The position numbers and the translations under genes were made by a program. The notes below the pieces were generated by a model that ran no database searches, was not told the DNA's origin, and saw nothing but the letters and a program-made list of their open reading frames with translations. This document shows positions 8,768 through 17,059 of a stretch of 64,000 nucleotides of DNA, piece after piece. The DNA comes from Alphaproteobacteria bacterium (GTDB taxonomy: Bacteria; Pseudomonadota; Alphaproteobacteria; JAAEOK01): NCBI GenBank assembly GCA_024244705.1, contig JAAEOK010000082.1, positions 1-64,000 on the forward strand. Reading direction: 5' to 3'. Numbering within the stretch: position 1 is the first letter of the stretch; every line of letters starts with the position of its first letter.

Positions 8768-9319
8768 TCACAGCGTTCGCACCAGTTCGGACGCAAAAAT
8801 CACTGCAAAGCAGATTCCCGCGGCGAACAGGGCGCGGAGGAACCGTCGTCTCTTCAACTCGCGCAGTTTCGACACCTTGAGCAGTTCGAAAGCGACCTCA
8901 TTGATCGGGTCGCAGCGATCCGCACAGTCCCGAATTTCCTCGACGCTGCCATATTTTTTCGGGTCGACATAAAGGATGTGCTGCAAATTCGCGGTTTGCT
9001 CATTGGCGAGTTTCGGCGCCTTTTTTCGCGACGGGTATAGGACCTAGCCGAACAGCAGTATTGGCAGAATGACGATGCCCCAGGCGATTAGGATGCCGAT
9101 AAGCACTCCGTCGGAGGATTTGGGGATCGAGTCGTCGATATTGCCGATAATTCCCAACGCGAAGATGTATCCAATCCCAACGATCTGCGACTTCGTATCG
9201 TAAGCACGCACAGTCGTTTGCGCCTCGTTCAAACTATCGCGCAGCAGGCCCAGAGATTGTGGATTCGCCGGTTCCATTCTTGCTCTCGCCAAATCACCGA
9301 TCGAAAGCGTCACTATCAT
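8768..9319 (-). pseudogene. three-TM protein, Pycsar-effector-like (DUF5706-like), with in-frame amber stop
   Basis: The frame from 9319 to 8768 is 184 codons long and is interrupted only by a TAG at 9044-9046. Read through, it gives one coherent protein. A helix with NEAQTTVRAYDTKSQ leads into TM1 (VGIGYIFALGIIGNI). TM2 (LIGILIAWGIVILPILLFG) ends exactly at the amber codon and is followed by VLYPSRKKAPK. A cytoplasmic loop comes next, then TM3 near the C-terminus after LKRRRF. This layout (AxDTK helix, two TMs, loop, KxxxxR helix, last TM) resembles the PycTM/DUF5706 membrane-effector domain. The family call is tentative. The amber makes the gene inactive unless suppressed or a sequence error. 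No PycC-type cyclase is adjacent. Confidence 0.6.
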
Positions 9320-9378
9320 TATTGCGCCAATCGTTCAAACTCGGTGCAAAATCGGACGCGACGGAACGGAGGCGTGAC

Positions 9379-10104
9379 ATGGGCCAAGACGAACAACCTA
9401 GGGGGGTCGTCATCACCGGCGCCGCGGGCGATCTGGGCGGCGCTCTGGCCGCCAGCTACGCCGCCGAGGGGTTCGTCGTTTATGGCGCCGATATTCGCCC
9501 CGTTGCCGCGGCGGAATCGATTGTCGCGATCGAGACCGACGTCACCGATCGCGATGCGGTCAACGATCTCGCGCGGCGCGCAGGCGGCGGGACGCGGCTC
9601 TGCACGTGGATCAACTGTGCCGGCATCTTCGCGCCGGCACGGATCCGCGACGCCGACCCCACCGTCTGGGAGCGCATCATCGCGGTCAACCTGACCGGAA
9701 CCTTTCATGGTTGCGCGGCCGCGCTCGGCATTCTCGGGGAGGCCGGCGGCGGCAGAATCGTCAATGTCGGATCGCTATCCGGTCATGTCGGCGGCACCGG
9801 TGTCCACCCGGCCTATGGCGCCTCCAAGGCCGGCGTCCACGCGCTGACCAAATCCTATGCCCTCGAGGGTGCAAGATTCGGCATTTGCTGCAACGCCGTC
9901 GCCCCCGGCGTTCTAGAAGGCGAAATGGGCAGCCAATTTTCCGAGGGCCAACGGCAGCGCCTGATCGACTCGAATCCGCTCCGTCGGTTGGGGACGATGG
10001 ACGATGTCGTCGACGCGGTTCGGTTCCTCGCCGACCCCGTGCGCGCCGCCTATCTCAACGGTGTCATCCTACCGATCAACGGCGGCGCTTACATGCCGTC
10101 TTGA
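9379..10104 (+). CDS. SDR-family NAD(P)-dependent oxidoreductase
   Basis: A 241-aa classical short-chain dehydrogenase. It has the TGAAGDLGG cofactor-binding loop (residues 13-21), NCAG at 79-82 and a Ser at about 132-134. The catalytic YGASK has Tyr146 and Lys150. The ending INGGAYMPS is usual for the family. The acidic/basic ending of the second strand (GADIRP) leaves NAD(H) versus NADP(H) open, with the Asp favouring NAD(H). The ATG at 9379 is chosen over upstream starts because GGAGG lies six bases before it and the Rossmann strand then begins properly. The gene stands alone, so the substrate is unknown. Confidence 0.9.
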   Translation: MGQDEQPRGVVITGAAGDLGGALAASYAAEGFVVYGADIRPVAAAESIVAIETDVTDRDAVNDLARRAGGGTRLCTWINCAGIFAPARIRDADPTVWERIIAVNLTGTFHGCAAALGILGEAGGGRIVNVGSLSGHVGGTGVHPAYGASKAGVHALTKSYALEGARFGICCNAVAPGVLEGEMGSQFSEGQRQRLIDSNPLRRLGTMDDVVDAVRFLADPVRAAYLNGVILPINGGAYMPS

Positions 10105-10122
10105 GTATTTGCGGACACGGCG

Positions 10123-11505
10123 CTAGCGCCGGCTCAGCACCTCTTCGAACATGCCGTCCGCGCGACTGCGCTCGCCGATGGCGACCAGTTTGCCGTCCTT
10201 CAGCGCATAGTGAGAGGTGCCACCCGGGTTGCGCTCGGTGACCTTGTGCCAAACGATCCGGATATCGTCGCCATGAACGGACAGCGATATATCGCTCTCA
10301 TAGGTCCACGCATTAGGCCAGCCGGTCTTGAGCTGACAGCCATCCTTGACGTCGACCTCGGTCTCGACGACCGCGTTGCCGACATAGAAGAAAGGCGCCT
10401 GCCGCTCTTTGATGGATATCGTTCCCGACGTCGACTGGACCTCGCATTCGAGGTCCGCCTTGCCGTTGGCCCGCCATCGTCCGATCAGTAGCTTGTCGAG
10501 CTCCGGCTCGCTGATCCCTGTCGGTGTCGCGCCGTCCTTGACCGGCGACCGTTGGATCTTCTGCGTCGGAATGTCCAATTCTACCGTCTTCGGAACCGCT
10601 GGCTTCGGAACCGCGGCCACCTGCACTTCTTCGACCGGCGCCGGGGGCGAGATCGCTTCCGCCGTCGGCTCGGCCGCGAGCTCTTGCTCGAATACGATTC
10701 TTTCTTCTGCCGACGGCCTCAGAGTGGGGGTAATGGCCGGCTGCGGGGGCGCCTCGGCGACTACCGGTGGCTTCTCGGCGGCGGCTTCCGCGGTCGTTTC
10801 GGCGCTGTCGGCGGCCTCCGTCGAGCCCTCCTCCCATGGCGCTTCATCGGCCGCCTCGGCAACCGCGGGCAATGCCTCGGGCGGGCTGGCCGTCGGCTCC
10901 GGCGGTGCCGCAGCTTCGGGCGCCGCCTCGGCGACTTCGGGCGCCGGATCAGCGACTTCGGGCGCCGGATCAGCGACTTCGGGCGCCGCCTCGGCGACTT
11001 CGGGTGCCGGTTCAGAGACTTCAGGCGCCGGCGCCGCGGCCGGTTGTTCCTGGCTTGCCGGCGTCTCGGGCGCCGCCGCCTGCTGGGCCGACTCCGTTTC
11101 CTCCTCGGCATCCAACTGCTCGAGCGCCACCGCCGGACCGGTTACCGATAATGCGGCGATCTTGCCCGCGCCGGTTTCGCCCTCGCAAACCGCGCCCCAG
11201 GTGATTTCGCCGGTACAGACCGCTCCATTGCAGCGGATCTTGGCGCTCCCGCCCGCCGGCACGGACTTTCTGCTGATGAAGTCGCCGGCCCATTCGTAAG
11301 TCACGATCAGGTCGGTCTCGCAAATATTGGAAAACGAGAGCTCGCGCACGACGTTGTCTTCGATCGCGACGACTCGCCCGCCCCCGGCGGATATGCACTC
11401 GGCACCCCCGTCGTTGGTCGGCGTACAGGCCAACGCGACACCACTCGCCAATCCGGCGCCCGCGGCGGCGCAGATGGCTACAAACATCCCTTTCCGGATA
11501 GACAA
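10123..11505 (-). CDS. secreted Pro/Ala-rich protein with C-terminal conserved domain
   Basis: About 460 aa. After a signal peptide (hydrophobic FVAICAAAGAGLASGVALA), a Cys-containing N-terminal domain follows (cysteines in ACTPTN, AECISAG, NICETD, IRCNGAVC, GAVCEG). The middle is a long low-complexity Pro/Ala/Glu linker with a repeated APEV(A/S)xx unit, and a C-terminal domain of about 110 residues begins near LIGRWRANGKADLECEV. The linker probably spans the periplasm or envelope. A TTG at 11505, six bases after AAGGGAG, gives a compact signal peptide; ATG at 11487 is an alternative, and an open frame continues to 11574. I do not recognise the end domains; LIGRW suggests a lipocalin-like beta barrel but this is not established. 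Confidence 0.75.
   Translation of the reverse strand: MSIRKGMFVAICAAAGAGLASGVALACTPTNDGGAECISAGGGRVVAIEDNVVRELSFSNICETDLIVTYEWAGDFISRKSVPAGGSAKIRCNGAVCTGEITWGAVCEGETGAGKIAALSVTGPAVALEQLDAEEETESAQQAAAPETPASQEQPAAAPAPEVSEPAPEVAEAAPEVADPAPEVADPAPEVAEAAPEAAAPPEPTASPPEALPAVAEAADEAPWEEGSTEAADSAETTAEAAAEKPPVVAEAPPQPAITPTLRPSAEERIVFEQELAAEPTAEAISPPAPVEEVQVAAVPKPAVPKTVELDIPTQKIQRSPVKDGATPTGISEPELDKLLIGRWRANGKADLECEVQSTSGTISIKERQAPFFYVGNAVVETEVDVKDGCQLKTGWPNAWTYESDISLSVHGDDIRIVWHKVTERNPGGTSHYALKDGKLVAIGERSRADGMFEEVLSRR
10910..11035 (+). repeat. six 21-bp tandem coding repeats
   Basis: Six consecutive 21-bp units sharing the core GACTTCGGGCGCCG, given here on the plus strand. The second and third units are identical; the others differ by a few bases. 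On the minus strand they encode a seven-residue Ala/Pro/Glu/Val repeat in the linker of the secreted protein. Slippage could change its length between strains. Confidence 0.85.
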
Positions 11506-11645
11506 GGCCGGCTCCCTTACCTGCTTTCCCCGATCGACGAAGTATACAAGAGGATGCGTCGGCGCGTCGCGCAAAAGTTCATGATTCGACGCCGGTTCCG
11601 GAAAAGATCACCGCGAATGCACGGCGTCGATTCGGCGGCCCGCAT

Positions 11646-12569
11646 TCAGCCGCCGGCGCCGATGGCCTCGATGTCGAACGGGGTGTCCTGATACAAAGCG
11701 CTGATCCAATTGCCGAATATGAGATAACCGTAAGGTCGCCATATGTTTCTCGGTTCGGCCGCCGGGTCGTCGTTGGGGAAGTAATTGGCCGGAAGCTGGA
11801 TATCCATCCCCGCCTCGACGTCGCGTTGGTATTCCTGGCGCAGCGTGTCCAAATCGTATTCGAAATGATTGAAAACGTAGAGGTCGCCGCGTTCGTTGTG
11901 CTCGATGACGGCGACGCCGGAATCGGCGGATTCGATGAGGATGGCGAGCTTGGCGTGGGCTTCGACATCGGCGCGTCGGGTTTCCGTGTGGCGCGACACG
12001 GGCATCGGAAACCGCTCGGGAAAACCCAACAGCGTCCGCCTTCCCTGCGCGACCACGTCCTGCTCGAACACGCCGAAGGCCTTCTGCGGCAGCTCGAATT
12101 TGGGGATACCGAATTCGTGGTAGAGCGCGGCCTGGGCACCCCAGCAGATGTTCAGGCTGCGGGTCACGTTGCGCCGCGACCACTCGAAAATACCGCGTAG
12201 CTCGGCCCAATAATCGACATCCTCGAACGCCATGCGCTCGACCGGCGCGCCGGTAATCACCAGGCCGTCGAACTTCTCATCCATGACTTCCCGGTGAGTC
12301 TTGTAAAACGTCTTCAGATGGCTTGGGCTGATGTTGCTCGGCGTATAGGTCGACGTCGTCAGCAGCGTCAAATCGACCTGCAGCGGCGTATGCGACAGCA
12401 ATCGCGCCAACTGGATTTCTGTCTGGACCTTCTTCGGCATCAGATTGAGCAAAAGGATCCGCAGCGGTCGGATGTCCTGCCGCAGCGCTTGGTGGCTGTC
12501 GATGATCTCGACGCCCTCTCCCTCAAGCACGCGGCGCGCCGGCAAGTCATCCGGGATCTTGATTGGCAT
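11646..12569 (-). CDS. metAA: homoserine O-acetyltransferase, MetA family
   Basis: A 307-aa MetA-family enzyme that acylates L-homoserine as the first committed step of methionine synthesis. The catalytic Cys142 lies in NICWGAQ and the His235/Glu237 pair in FNHFEYD. Residue 111 is Glu (TGAPVER), the residue known in this family to select acetyl-CoA; succinyl-CoA users such as E. coli MetA have Gly there. I therefore call it an acetyltransferase despite the historical name homoserine O-succinyltransferase. It is full length and starts at a clear ATG. The 207 bp upstream shows no convincing SAM-II riboswitch. It has no methionine-pathway neighbours in the window. Confidence 0.93.
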   Translation of the reverse strand: MPIKIPDDLPARRVLEGEGVEIIDSHQALRQDIRPLRILLLNLMPKKVQTEIQLARLLSHTPLQVDLTLLTTSTYTPSNISPSHLKTFYKTHREVMDEKFDGLVITGAPVERMAFEDVDYWAELRGIFEWSRRNVTRSLNICWGAQAALYHEFGIPKFELPQKAFGVFEQDVVAQGRRTLLGFPERFPMPVSRHTETRRADVEAHAKLAILIESADSGVAVIEHNERGDLYVFNHFEYDLDTLRQEYQRDVEAGMDIQLPANYFPNDDPAAEPRNIWRPYGYLIFGNWISALYQDTPFDIEAIGAGG

Positions 12570-12776
12570 CGTCGGTGCTGACCCTCTACAAGCTTAGGTT
12601 CGGCGGCGCATACGCGGCATACGCCGTCGGCTCGACGTAGCAAGCACAGCCCGGCGCCAAAATCAACGCCGGCTCGGCCGTGGAGACCAAACCCCCCTGG
12701 GATCCACGCTCGCGACGATTGTCACGGTTAACTAGATCGGCTCATTGGCCTTTCAAGTCGAGGAAGGGCAACTAGG

Positions 12777-13238
12777 TCAGCACTCGGGAACTTGGCGCCC
12801 TTCCGGTAGTCGGGTCGCGGCGTCGCCACAGGCGAGGTCGATTTGATACTGGTACAGGGTAGCCCCGGAAAGGTCCGCGCCACGTAGGTCGGTGGCGATG
12901 AGATTGGCGCCGCGAAGATCGGCGCCGCGCAAATTGGCCTGCCTGAGATCGGCCTTGTAGAGGTCGGCGCCAAGCAGGATAGCCTCCGGCAATTCGGCTC
13001 GCGACAGGTCGGCCCGGCTCAGATCGGCCCGGTAGAGAAAGGCGCCCTTCAGATTGGCCTGATCGGGATTGACCCGTTCCAATTCGATACCCGCGAGTTC
13101 GGCCCCGGCGAGCCGGCATTCCGAACAGTTTCCGGTCGAACGAAGCCGCATCACATCGCCGGCCTCGAACGCGCCGGCGCCCGCCAGCGGAACGGTTAGG
13201 GCCGTCGCCATGGCAACCAAGAACGTGAGCGTCCGCAT
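12777..13238 (-). CDS. exported pentapeptide-repeat protein
   Basis: A 153-aa protein with a signal peptide (residues 1-23, ending AGA). A short Cys-x2-Cys segment (NCSECRL) comes next, then about 16 pentapeptide repeats of the A(D/N)LxX type from residue 43 to about 130 (for example ANLKG, ADLSR, ADLYK, ANLRG). These form a right-handed quadrilateral beta helix. The C-terminus has two further cysteines, so disulfides are likely in the periplasm. Unlike Qnr proteins it is exported, so gyrase protection is unlikely. It is divergent from the PEP mutase-family gene, and the shared 141-bp region contains a LexA-like box. Confidence 0.88.
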   Translation of the reverse strand: MRTLTFLVAMATALTVPLAGAGAFEAGDVMRLRSTGNCSECRLAGAELAGIELERVNPDQANLKGAFLYRADLSRADLSRAELPEAILLGADLYKADLRQANLRGADLRGANLIATDLRGADLSGATLYQYQIDLACGDAATRLPEGRQVPEC

Positions 13239-13302
13239 CGATTCGACCGCAACCTCAATTGCGCTTCATCCACTTTACCACCAATCGACCAGGCGGCGCG
13301 TG

Positions 13303-13336
13303 TTGCACACGGCGGCTGTTTGTTCTATTTTTGTTC
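13303..13336 (+). promoter_or_regulatory. promoter with alphaproteobacterial LexA (SOS) box
   Basis: The sequence GTTCTATTTTTGTTC at 13322-13336 fits the alphaproteobacterial LexA consensus GTTC-N7-GTTC exactly. A possible -35 (TTGCAC, 13303-13308) is followed after 17 bases by TATTTT (13326-13331), which lies inside the box, as expected for a repressed promoter. It is 44 bp before the start of the PEP mutase-family gene and 84 bp from the divergent pentapeptide gene. The match is seen; regulation is inferred. Confidence 0.5.
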
Positions 13337-13379
13337 TATCGCTCTTAACCATCGATGGGCGCATTGCCAAACAACGTTA

Positions 13380-14243
13380 ATGGAGCAAGCCGTGGACGAC
13401 GACCTGCAGGCCAAGGCAAGACGGTTTCATGACCTCCATCACGGCGACGGCGCCTTTATCATGCCCAACGCCTGGAACGCGGGCAGCGCGCGCATCCTCG
13501 CGGCGGGCGGATTCGAGGCGCTGGGGACGACCAGCGCCGGTGTCACCTACGGCCGCGGTGTCCCCGAGTACGAATACCGCGTGCCGGGTGAGGAGATGTT
13601 GGAGGCGTTCGGCCACATCGCCGCCGCCGTCGATGTGCCGGTCAACGGCGACCTCGAGGCGGGCTACGGCGACTCGCCGGAAGCGGTCGCCGAGACGATC
13701 CGTCAATCGGTCGCCCACGGCATGGTCGGCGGCGGCATCGAGGACCATACCGGTGACCCGGCGTCACCGCTCTACGACGCCGAGCACGCGGCCGATCGCA
13801 TCCGCGCCGCGCGGGCGGCCGCGGACGACACGGGCATTCCTTACACGCTGACCGCGCGCGCCGAATGCTATCTCGTTAGCCACCCCGACCCCTTCGCCGA
13901 ATCGGTCCGCCGCCTCAACCTCTATCGCGAGGCCGGAGCGGATTGCCTCTACGCGCCGGGGACCAAGGACAAGGACACCATCGCCGCCCTGGTTCGCGAG
14001 GTCGACGGGCCGGTCAATGTGGTCATGGGCCTCGCCGGCGTCGCCCTGTCGGCTCGCGAGCTCGAGGATCTCGGCGTCAAACGCATCAGCATCGGCGGGT
14101 CGCTGGCCCGCGCGGCGATGGCCGTGGTTCGCGACGCAGCCCGGGAAATGGCCGAAGCGGGCACGTTCACATTCGCCGCCGATGCCATCCCCGACGCCCA
14201 ACTGTCGGAAATTTTCAGGCGCTACGAGACCCCCGACTCTTAA
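13380..14243 (+). CDS. isocitrate lyase/PEP mutase family protein
   Basis: A 287-aa TIM-barrel enzyme of the PEP mutase/isocitrate lyase superfamily, close to the stand-alone group that includes oxaloacetate decarboxylases and carboxyvinyl-phosphonate mutase-like lyases. The start segment (FIMPNAWNAGSARILAAGG), the GDLEAGYG metal-site strand, GGGIEDHTGD and the TARAEC strand are typical. The isocitrate lyase KKCGH loop is absent, so it is not a glyoxylate-shunt enzyme. The ATG at 13380 gives the expected N-terminus. Substrate is unknown. A LexA-like box lies directly upstream, which is unexpected for a metabolic enzyme. Confidence 0.88.
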   Translation: MEQAVDDDLQAKARRFHDLHHGDGAFIMPNAWNAGSARILAAGGFEALGTTSAGVTYGRGVPEYEYRVPGEEMLEAFGHIAAAVDVPVNGDLEAGYGDSPEAVAETIRQSVAHGMVGGGIEDHTGDPASPLYDAEHAADRIRAARAAADDTGIPYTLTARAECYLVSHPDPFAESVRRLNLYREAGADCLYAPGTKDKDTIAALVREVDGPVNVVMGLAGVALSARELEDLGVKRISIGGSLARAAMAVVRDAAREMAEAGTFTFAADAIPDAQLSEIFRRYETPDS

Positions 14244-14431
14244 GTGCGCGGAGACAACGGCGGCTCGGCCGCCCGGCGACCAGACCGCGGCATATTCGAG
14301 ACGGGCCGGCACCGCATTCGCAACGTCTGCGGTTGGTTCGGAAAAAAGTCACGGAGATTCAACGGAACCGACAAGTTGACGTCGCGATGGGTGGGTATCG
14401 TGGCTGCATCCATCAACACGGAGGAACGCCC

Positions 14432-14659
14432 ATGCTCGTCAAAGAAAATGCCCGGCTGATTGTCCGCGCGGTTCACGTCTTTCGCGACGTCGAACGCGCC
14501 GAGACTTGGCTCAAGGCGCCCAACGCCTTGCTCCAGGGCGAAACGCCGCTGGAGGCGCTGAAAACCGTCGGCGGCGCGGCGCGGGTCGAACGACAGCTCA
14601 ATTGGTACGCCGGCGACCGCGTCAAATCCGATAAAACGGATCATCTCCGCTCCGCCTGA
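14432..14659 (+). CDS. short MbcA/ParS/Xre antitoxin-type domain protein
   Basis: A 75-aa protein consisting only of the MbcA/ParS/Xre C-terminal (toxin-binding, DUF2384) domain. It has a helix with VFRDVERAETWLKAPNALL, then GETPLEALKTVGGAARVE and a last helix with LNWYAGD. Full antitoxins of this family are usually 110-150 aa with an N-terminal helix-turn-helix that is lacking here. GGAGG lies eight bases before the ATG. No RES-domain toxin is next to it, so it is an orphan or a remnant. The adjacent genes (PEP mutase family, DUF1194) are unrelated. Confidence 0.7.
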   Translation: MLVKENARLIVRAVHVFRDVERAETWLKAPNALLQGETPLEALKTVGGAARVERQLNWYAGDRVKSDKTDHLRSA

Positions 14660-14746
14660 CCCGGCGCGCGCGTCCACCCGGTGGGCGGTAGGCCGCCGTC
14701 GGCCCGCCTTGTATAGTGGCTCCCTTACCCGCCGGGGACGCCTGCC

Positions 14747-15598
14747 ATGGTCGCGCTCGTTCGCCCGTTGGCCGCCGCAATCGCCGTGGTCGCGCTCGCC
14801 GGGCCGGCGCGCGCCCAATCGCCGGTCCCGGTCGATGTCGCTTTGGTGCTCGCGGTTGACGCCTCGGGCAGCATCGATGCCGCCGAATTCGATCTACAGA
14901 AGGACGGCATCGCCGGTGCCATCACCGATCCGCTGGTGCTGTCGGCGATCGTCAGCGGACCGTTCCAGCGCCTGGCCATCGCCTATGTCGAATGGGGCGG
15001 GCCGGCGATGGCCGAGACCGTGGTCGGCTGGCATATCGTCGAGGACCGGCCATCCGCCGAGATGTTCGCCGCCGCGGTGCGCGGCGCCGGCCGTTCGCTG
15101 CAGAGCTACAACGCGATCGGCGATGCGATCGTCCACGGTGCGGCGCTGATCGAACACTGCCCGTGCGAGGCGTTTCGCGCCGTCATCGACGTCTCCGGCG
15201 ACAACCCGGACAACCGCAGCGTCGTCCCGGCGCTCGTCGCGCGCGAGCTGGCCGCCGCCGCCGGCATTACCATCAACGCGCTGGCGATCCTCGAGGGCGG
15301 GCCCGTCGGGGCTTCGGGGCGGCCCTATCTGGTCGAGAATTACGAGGCCGAAGTGATCGCCGGACCGGGCGCGTTCGTCATCGCGGCCGAGGATCGGGCC
15401 GACTTCGCCACCGCCCTGCGGCGCAAGATGATCCTGGAGATAGCCGGCACCATGCCGGGCAATATGACCGCGGCCGCGATTGGCAGATCGGGCCAGCGCC
15501 TGTATGAAGCGTCCTTGATGCCTACCACGATGCGTCGGCGCGGGATCACCGGGCGCGGACGGTCGCTCGGTTGTACTGTGAATGGATACGCATGCTAA
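14747..15598 (+). CDS. DUF1194 family exported vWA-like protein
   Basis: A 283-aa exported protein. The signal peptide covers residues 1-23 (ends ARAQ). A von Willebrand A-like fold follows, with the MIDAS metal motif DASGS in LVLAVDASGSID, and a conserved SGDNPDN motif in the middle. This is the DUF1194 family, common in alphaproteobacteria with no assigned role. It is full length, with a short divergent tail after the domain. It is monocistronic, and no obvious partner (AAA ATPase or other vWA protein) is beside it. Confidence 0.85.
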   Translation: MVALVRPLAAAIAVVALAGPARAQSPVPVDVALVLAVDASGSIDAAEFDLQKDGIAGAITDPLVLSAIVSGPFQRLAIAYVEWGGPAMAETVVGWHIVEDRPSAEMFAAAVRGAGRSLQSYNAIGDAIVHGAALIEHCPCEAFRAVIDVSGDNPDNRSVVPALVARELAAAAGITINALAILEGGPVGASGRPYLVENYEAEVIAGPGAFVIAAEDRADFATALRRKMILEIAGTMPGNMTAAAIGRSGQRLYEASLMPTTMRRRGITGRGRSLGCTVNGYAC

Positions 15599-15661
15599 CA
15601 TGCGATTAGCTGCGGATTCGGAGCGAATGCCCGGCCGACACCGGACGGTGGGAGTAGTGGC

Positions 15662-16945
15662 ATGGAGGCCTCGAGCGTAACGACGATAAGCGGCCGCGCC
15701 CGTGTGGCCAGCATGATCGGCAACGCGCTGGAATGGTACGACTTTGCCATCTATGGCTATTTCGCCGCCATTATCGGCCGCCAGTTCTTTCCCAACGAGG
15801 ATCCGGCGGTCTCGGTAATCTCCGCTTTCGGTGTTTTTGCGATTGGTTTCCTCGCGCGCCCCGGTGGCTCGATCCTGTTCGGAAACCTCGGCGACCGCGT
15901 GGGCCGGCGCCGCGTACTGATCGTTTCCGTTCTTGCGATGGCTGGCCCAACCACCCTCATTGGGCTGATGCCGACCTACGAAGCTATCGGCTTCTGGGCC
16001 CCGGCCATCCTGATTATCCTGCGGCTCTTGCAAGGGCTTTCGGTCGGCGGAGAGATGACCGGTTCGATCACGTTCATGGTCGAAGGCGCGCCGAGCGGCC
16101 GTCGCGGCCTGGCCGGCAGTTGATCCTATCTCGGCGTCGGCATTGGGTTCCTGCTTGGTTCGGCGGCCGGATCATTGGTCACCGGCCTGCTCAGCCCGCC
16201 GGCGGTCGCAGATTGAGGCTGGAGAATTCCGTTCCTCTGCGGCTCCGTCATCGCCGTATGTGGCTATGTGATCCGGCGCCATGGCCTGTCGGAGGGCTAT
16301 CAACCGAAAGATACCGGCGCCCCCTGGTACACAGGACCGCTACGCCAAGCGGTGACCAAGCATGGCCGGCAGATGATTCAAGCAATTGGAATTGCCGCTT
16401 TTTTCGCCGGCGGCTTCTATCTGATCTTCGTTTATCTGACGACCTATTTGACCAGTGTTGTCGGCGACCCCGCGGCCGATGCCTTCGACATCAACTCTAT
16501 CAATATGGTCATCTATGCGGCGCTCTCAGTGGCCGGCGGCCTGCTCGGAGATCGCTTCGGGTTCGGGCGGGTGCTGCTGTCGACGGCGATCGCGGGGCTG
16601 GTCCTTGCGTGGCCGCTGTTTTGGCTTGTCGACCATGGCAATCCGGTGCTGGCGTTTCTTGGCCAGTTCGGCTTCGTACTGATCCTGGCACCCTATGGCG
16701 GGCTGTTCGCAACGACCATGGCGCTTCTGTTCCCGCCCGCCGTGCGCATGAGCGGCTTCTCGGTCTCTTACAATGTCGCCTTCGCCATTCTGGGCGGAAC
16801 CGCGCCTTTGGTTGCGAGCTATTTGGTACACCGCGGCGCGGGCGATCTCTCACCCGCTTACGTCTTGATGATATGCGCCGCAATTTCGATCGCATCGCTC
16901 GCCTGGGCCTGGCGCGACCTGCCGACATCCAACAAATCGGCTTAG
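15662..16945 (+). pseudogene. MHS-family MFS transporter with two in-frame UGA codons at Trp positions
   Basis: A 427-codon frame covers a complete 12-TM metabolite:H+ symporter (the ProP/ShiA/KgtP-like family): NALEWYDFAIYGYFA at the start, GRRRVL in loop 2-3, GLSVGGE in helix 4, and a last helix before LPTSNKSA. The frame never shifts, but TGA occurs at 16121-16123 and 16214-16216. Both fall where family members have Trp (G-S-W-S and A-D-W-G-W-R-I-P-F). Eight other Trp residues are encoded by TGG. Two independent TGG-to-TGA changes, or programmed readthrough, would explain this. Other genes here stop at TGA, so the standard code applies and the gene is probably dead. Confidence 0.8.
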
Positions 16946-17059
16946 CCTATTCGTTCGCGGCTAGTCCTCGACATATCGTGGGGGTGGATGTCGCGTCCGG
17001 TTCACCTGCCGACGCAGAGGCCCGATACGCCATGCTGGCGCCGTTCTCGAACATGCGCC

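Noticed and set aside
5654-9319. A Pycsar-type pair made of the cyclase at 5654 and the PycTM-like protein at 8768.
   Set aside because: The cyclase is of the common alphaproteobacterial adenylate type with a GFA tail, lies 2 kb away, and is separated by an MFS gene. PycC and its effector are normally adjacent.
12570-12776. SAM-II riboswitch upstream of metA.
   Set aside because: Alphaproteobacterial metA often has one, and a short stretch here (GATTTTGGCGCCGG on the minus strand) recalls it, but the conserved pseudoknot sequence and spacing are not found.
15662-16945. Genome-wide use of UGA as tryptophan.
   Set aside because: Many intact genes in the window end in TGA at the expected place (for example livF and cyclase-neighbour genes), and all other Trp codons seen are TGG.
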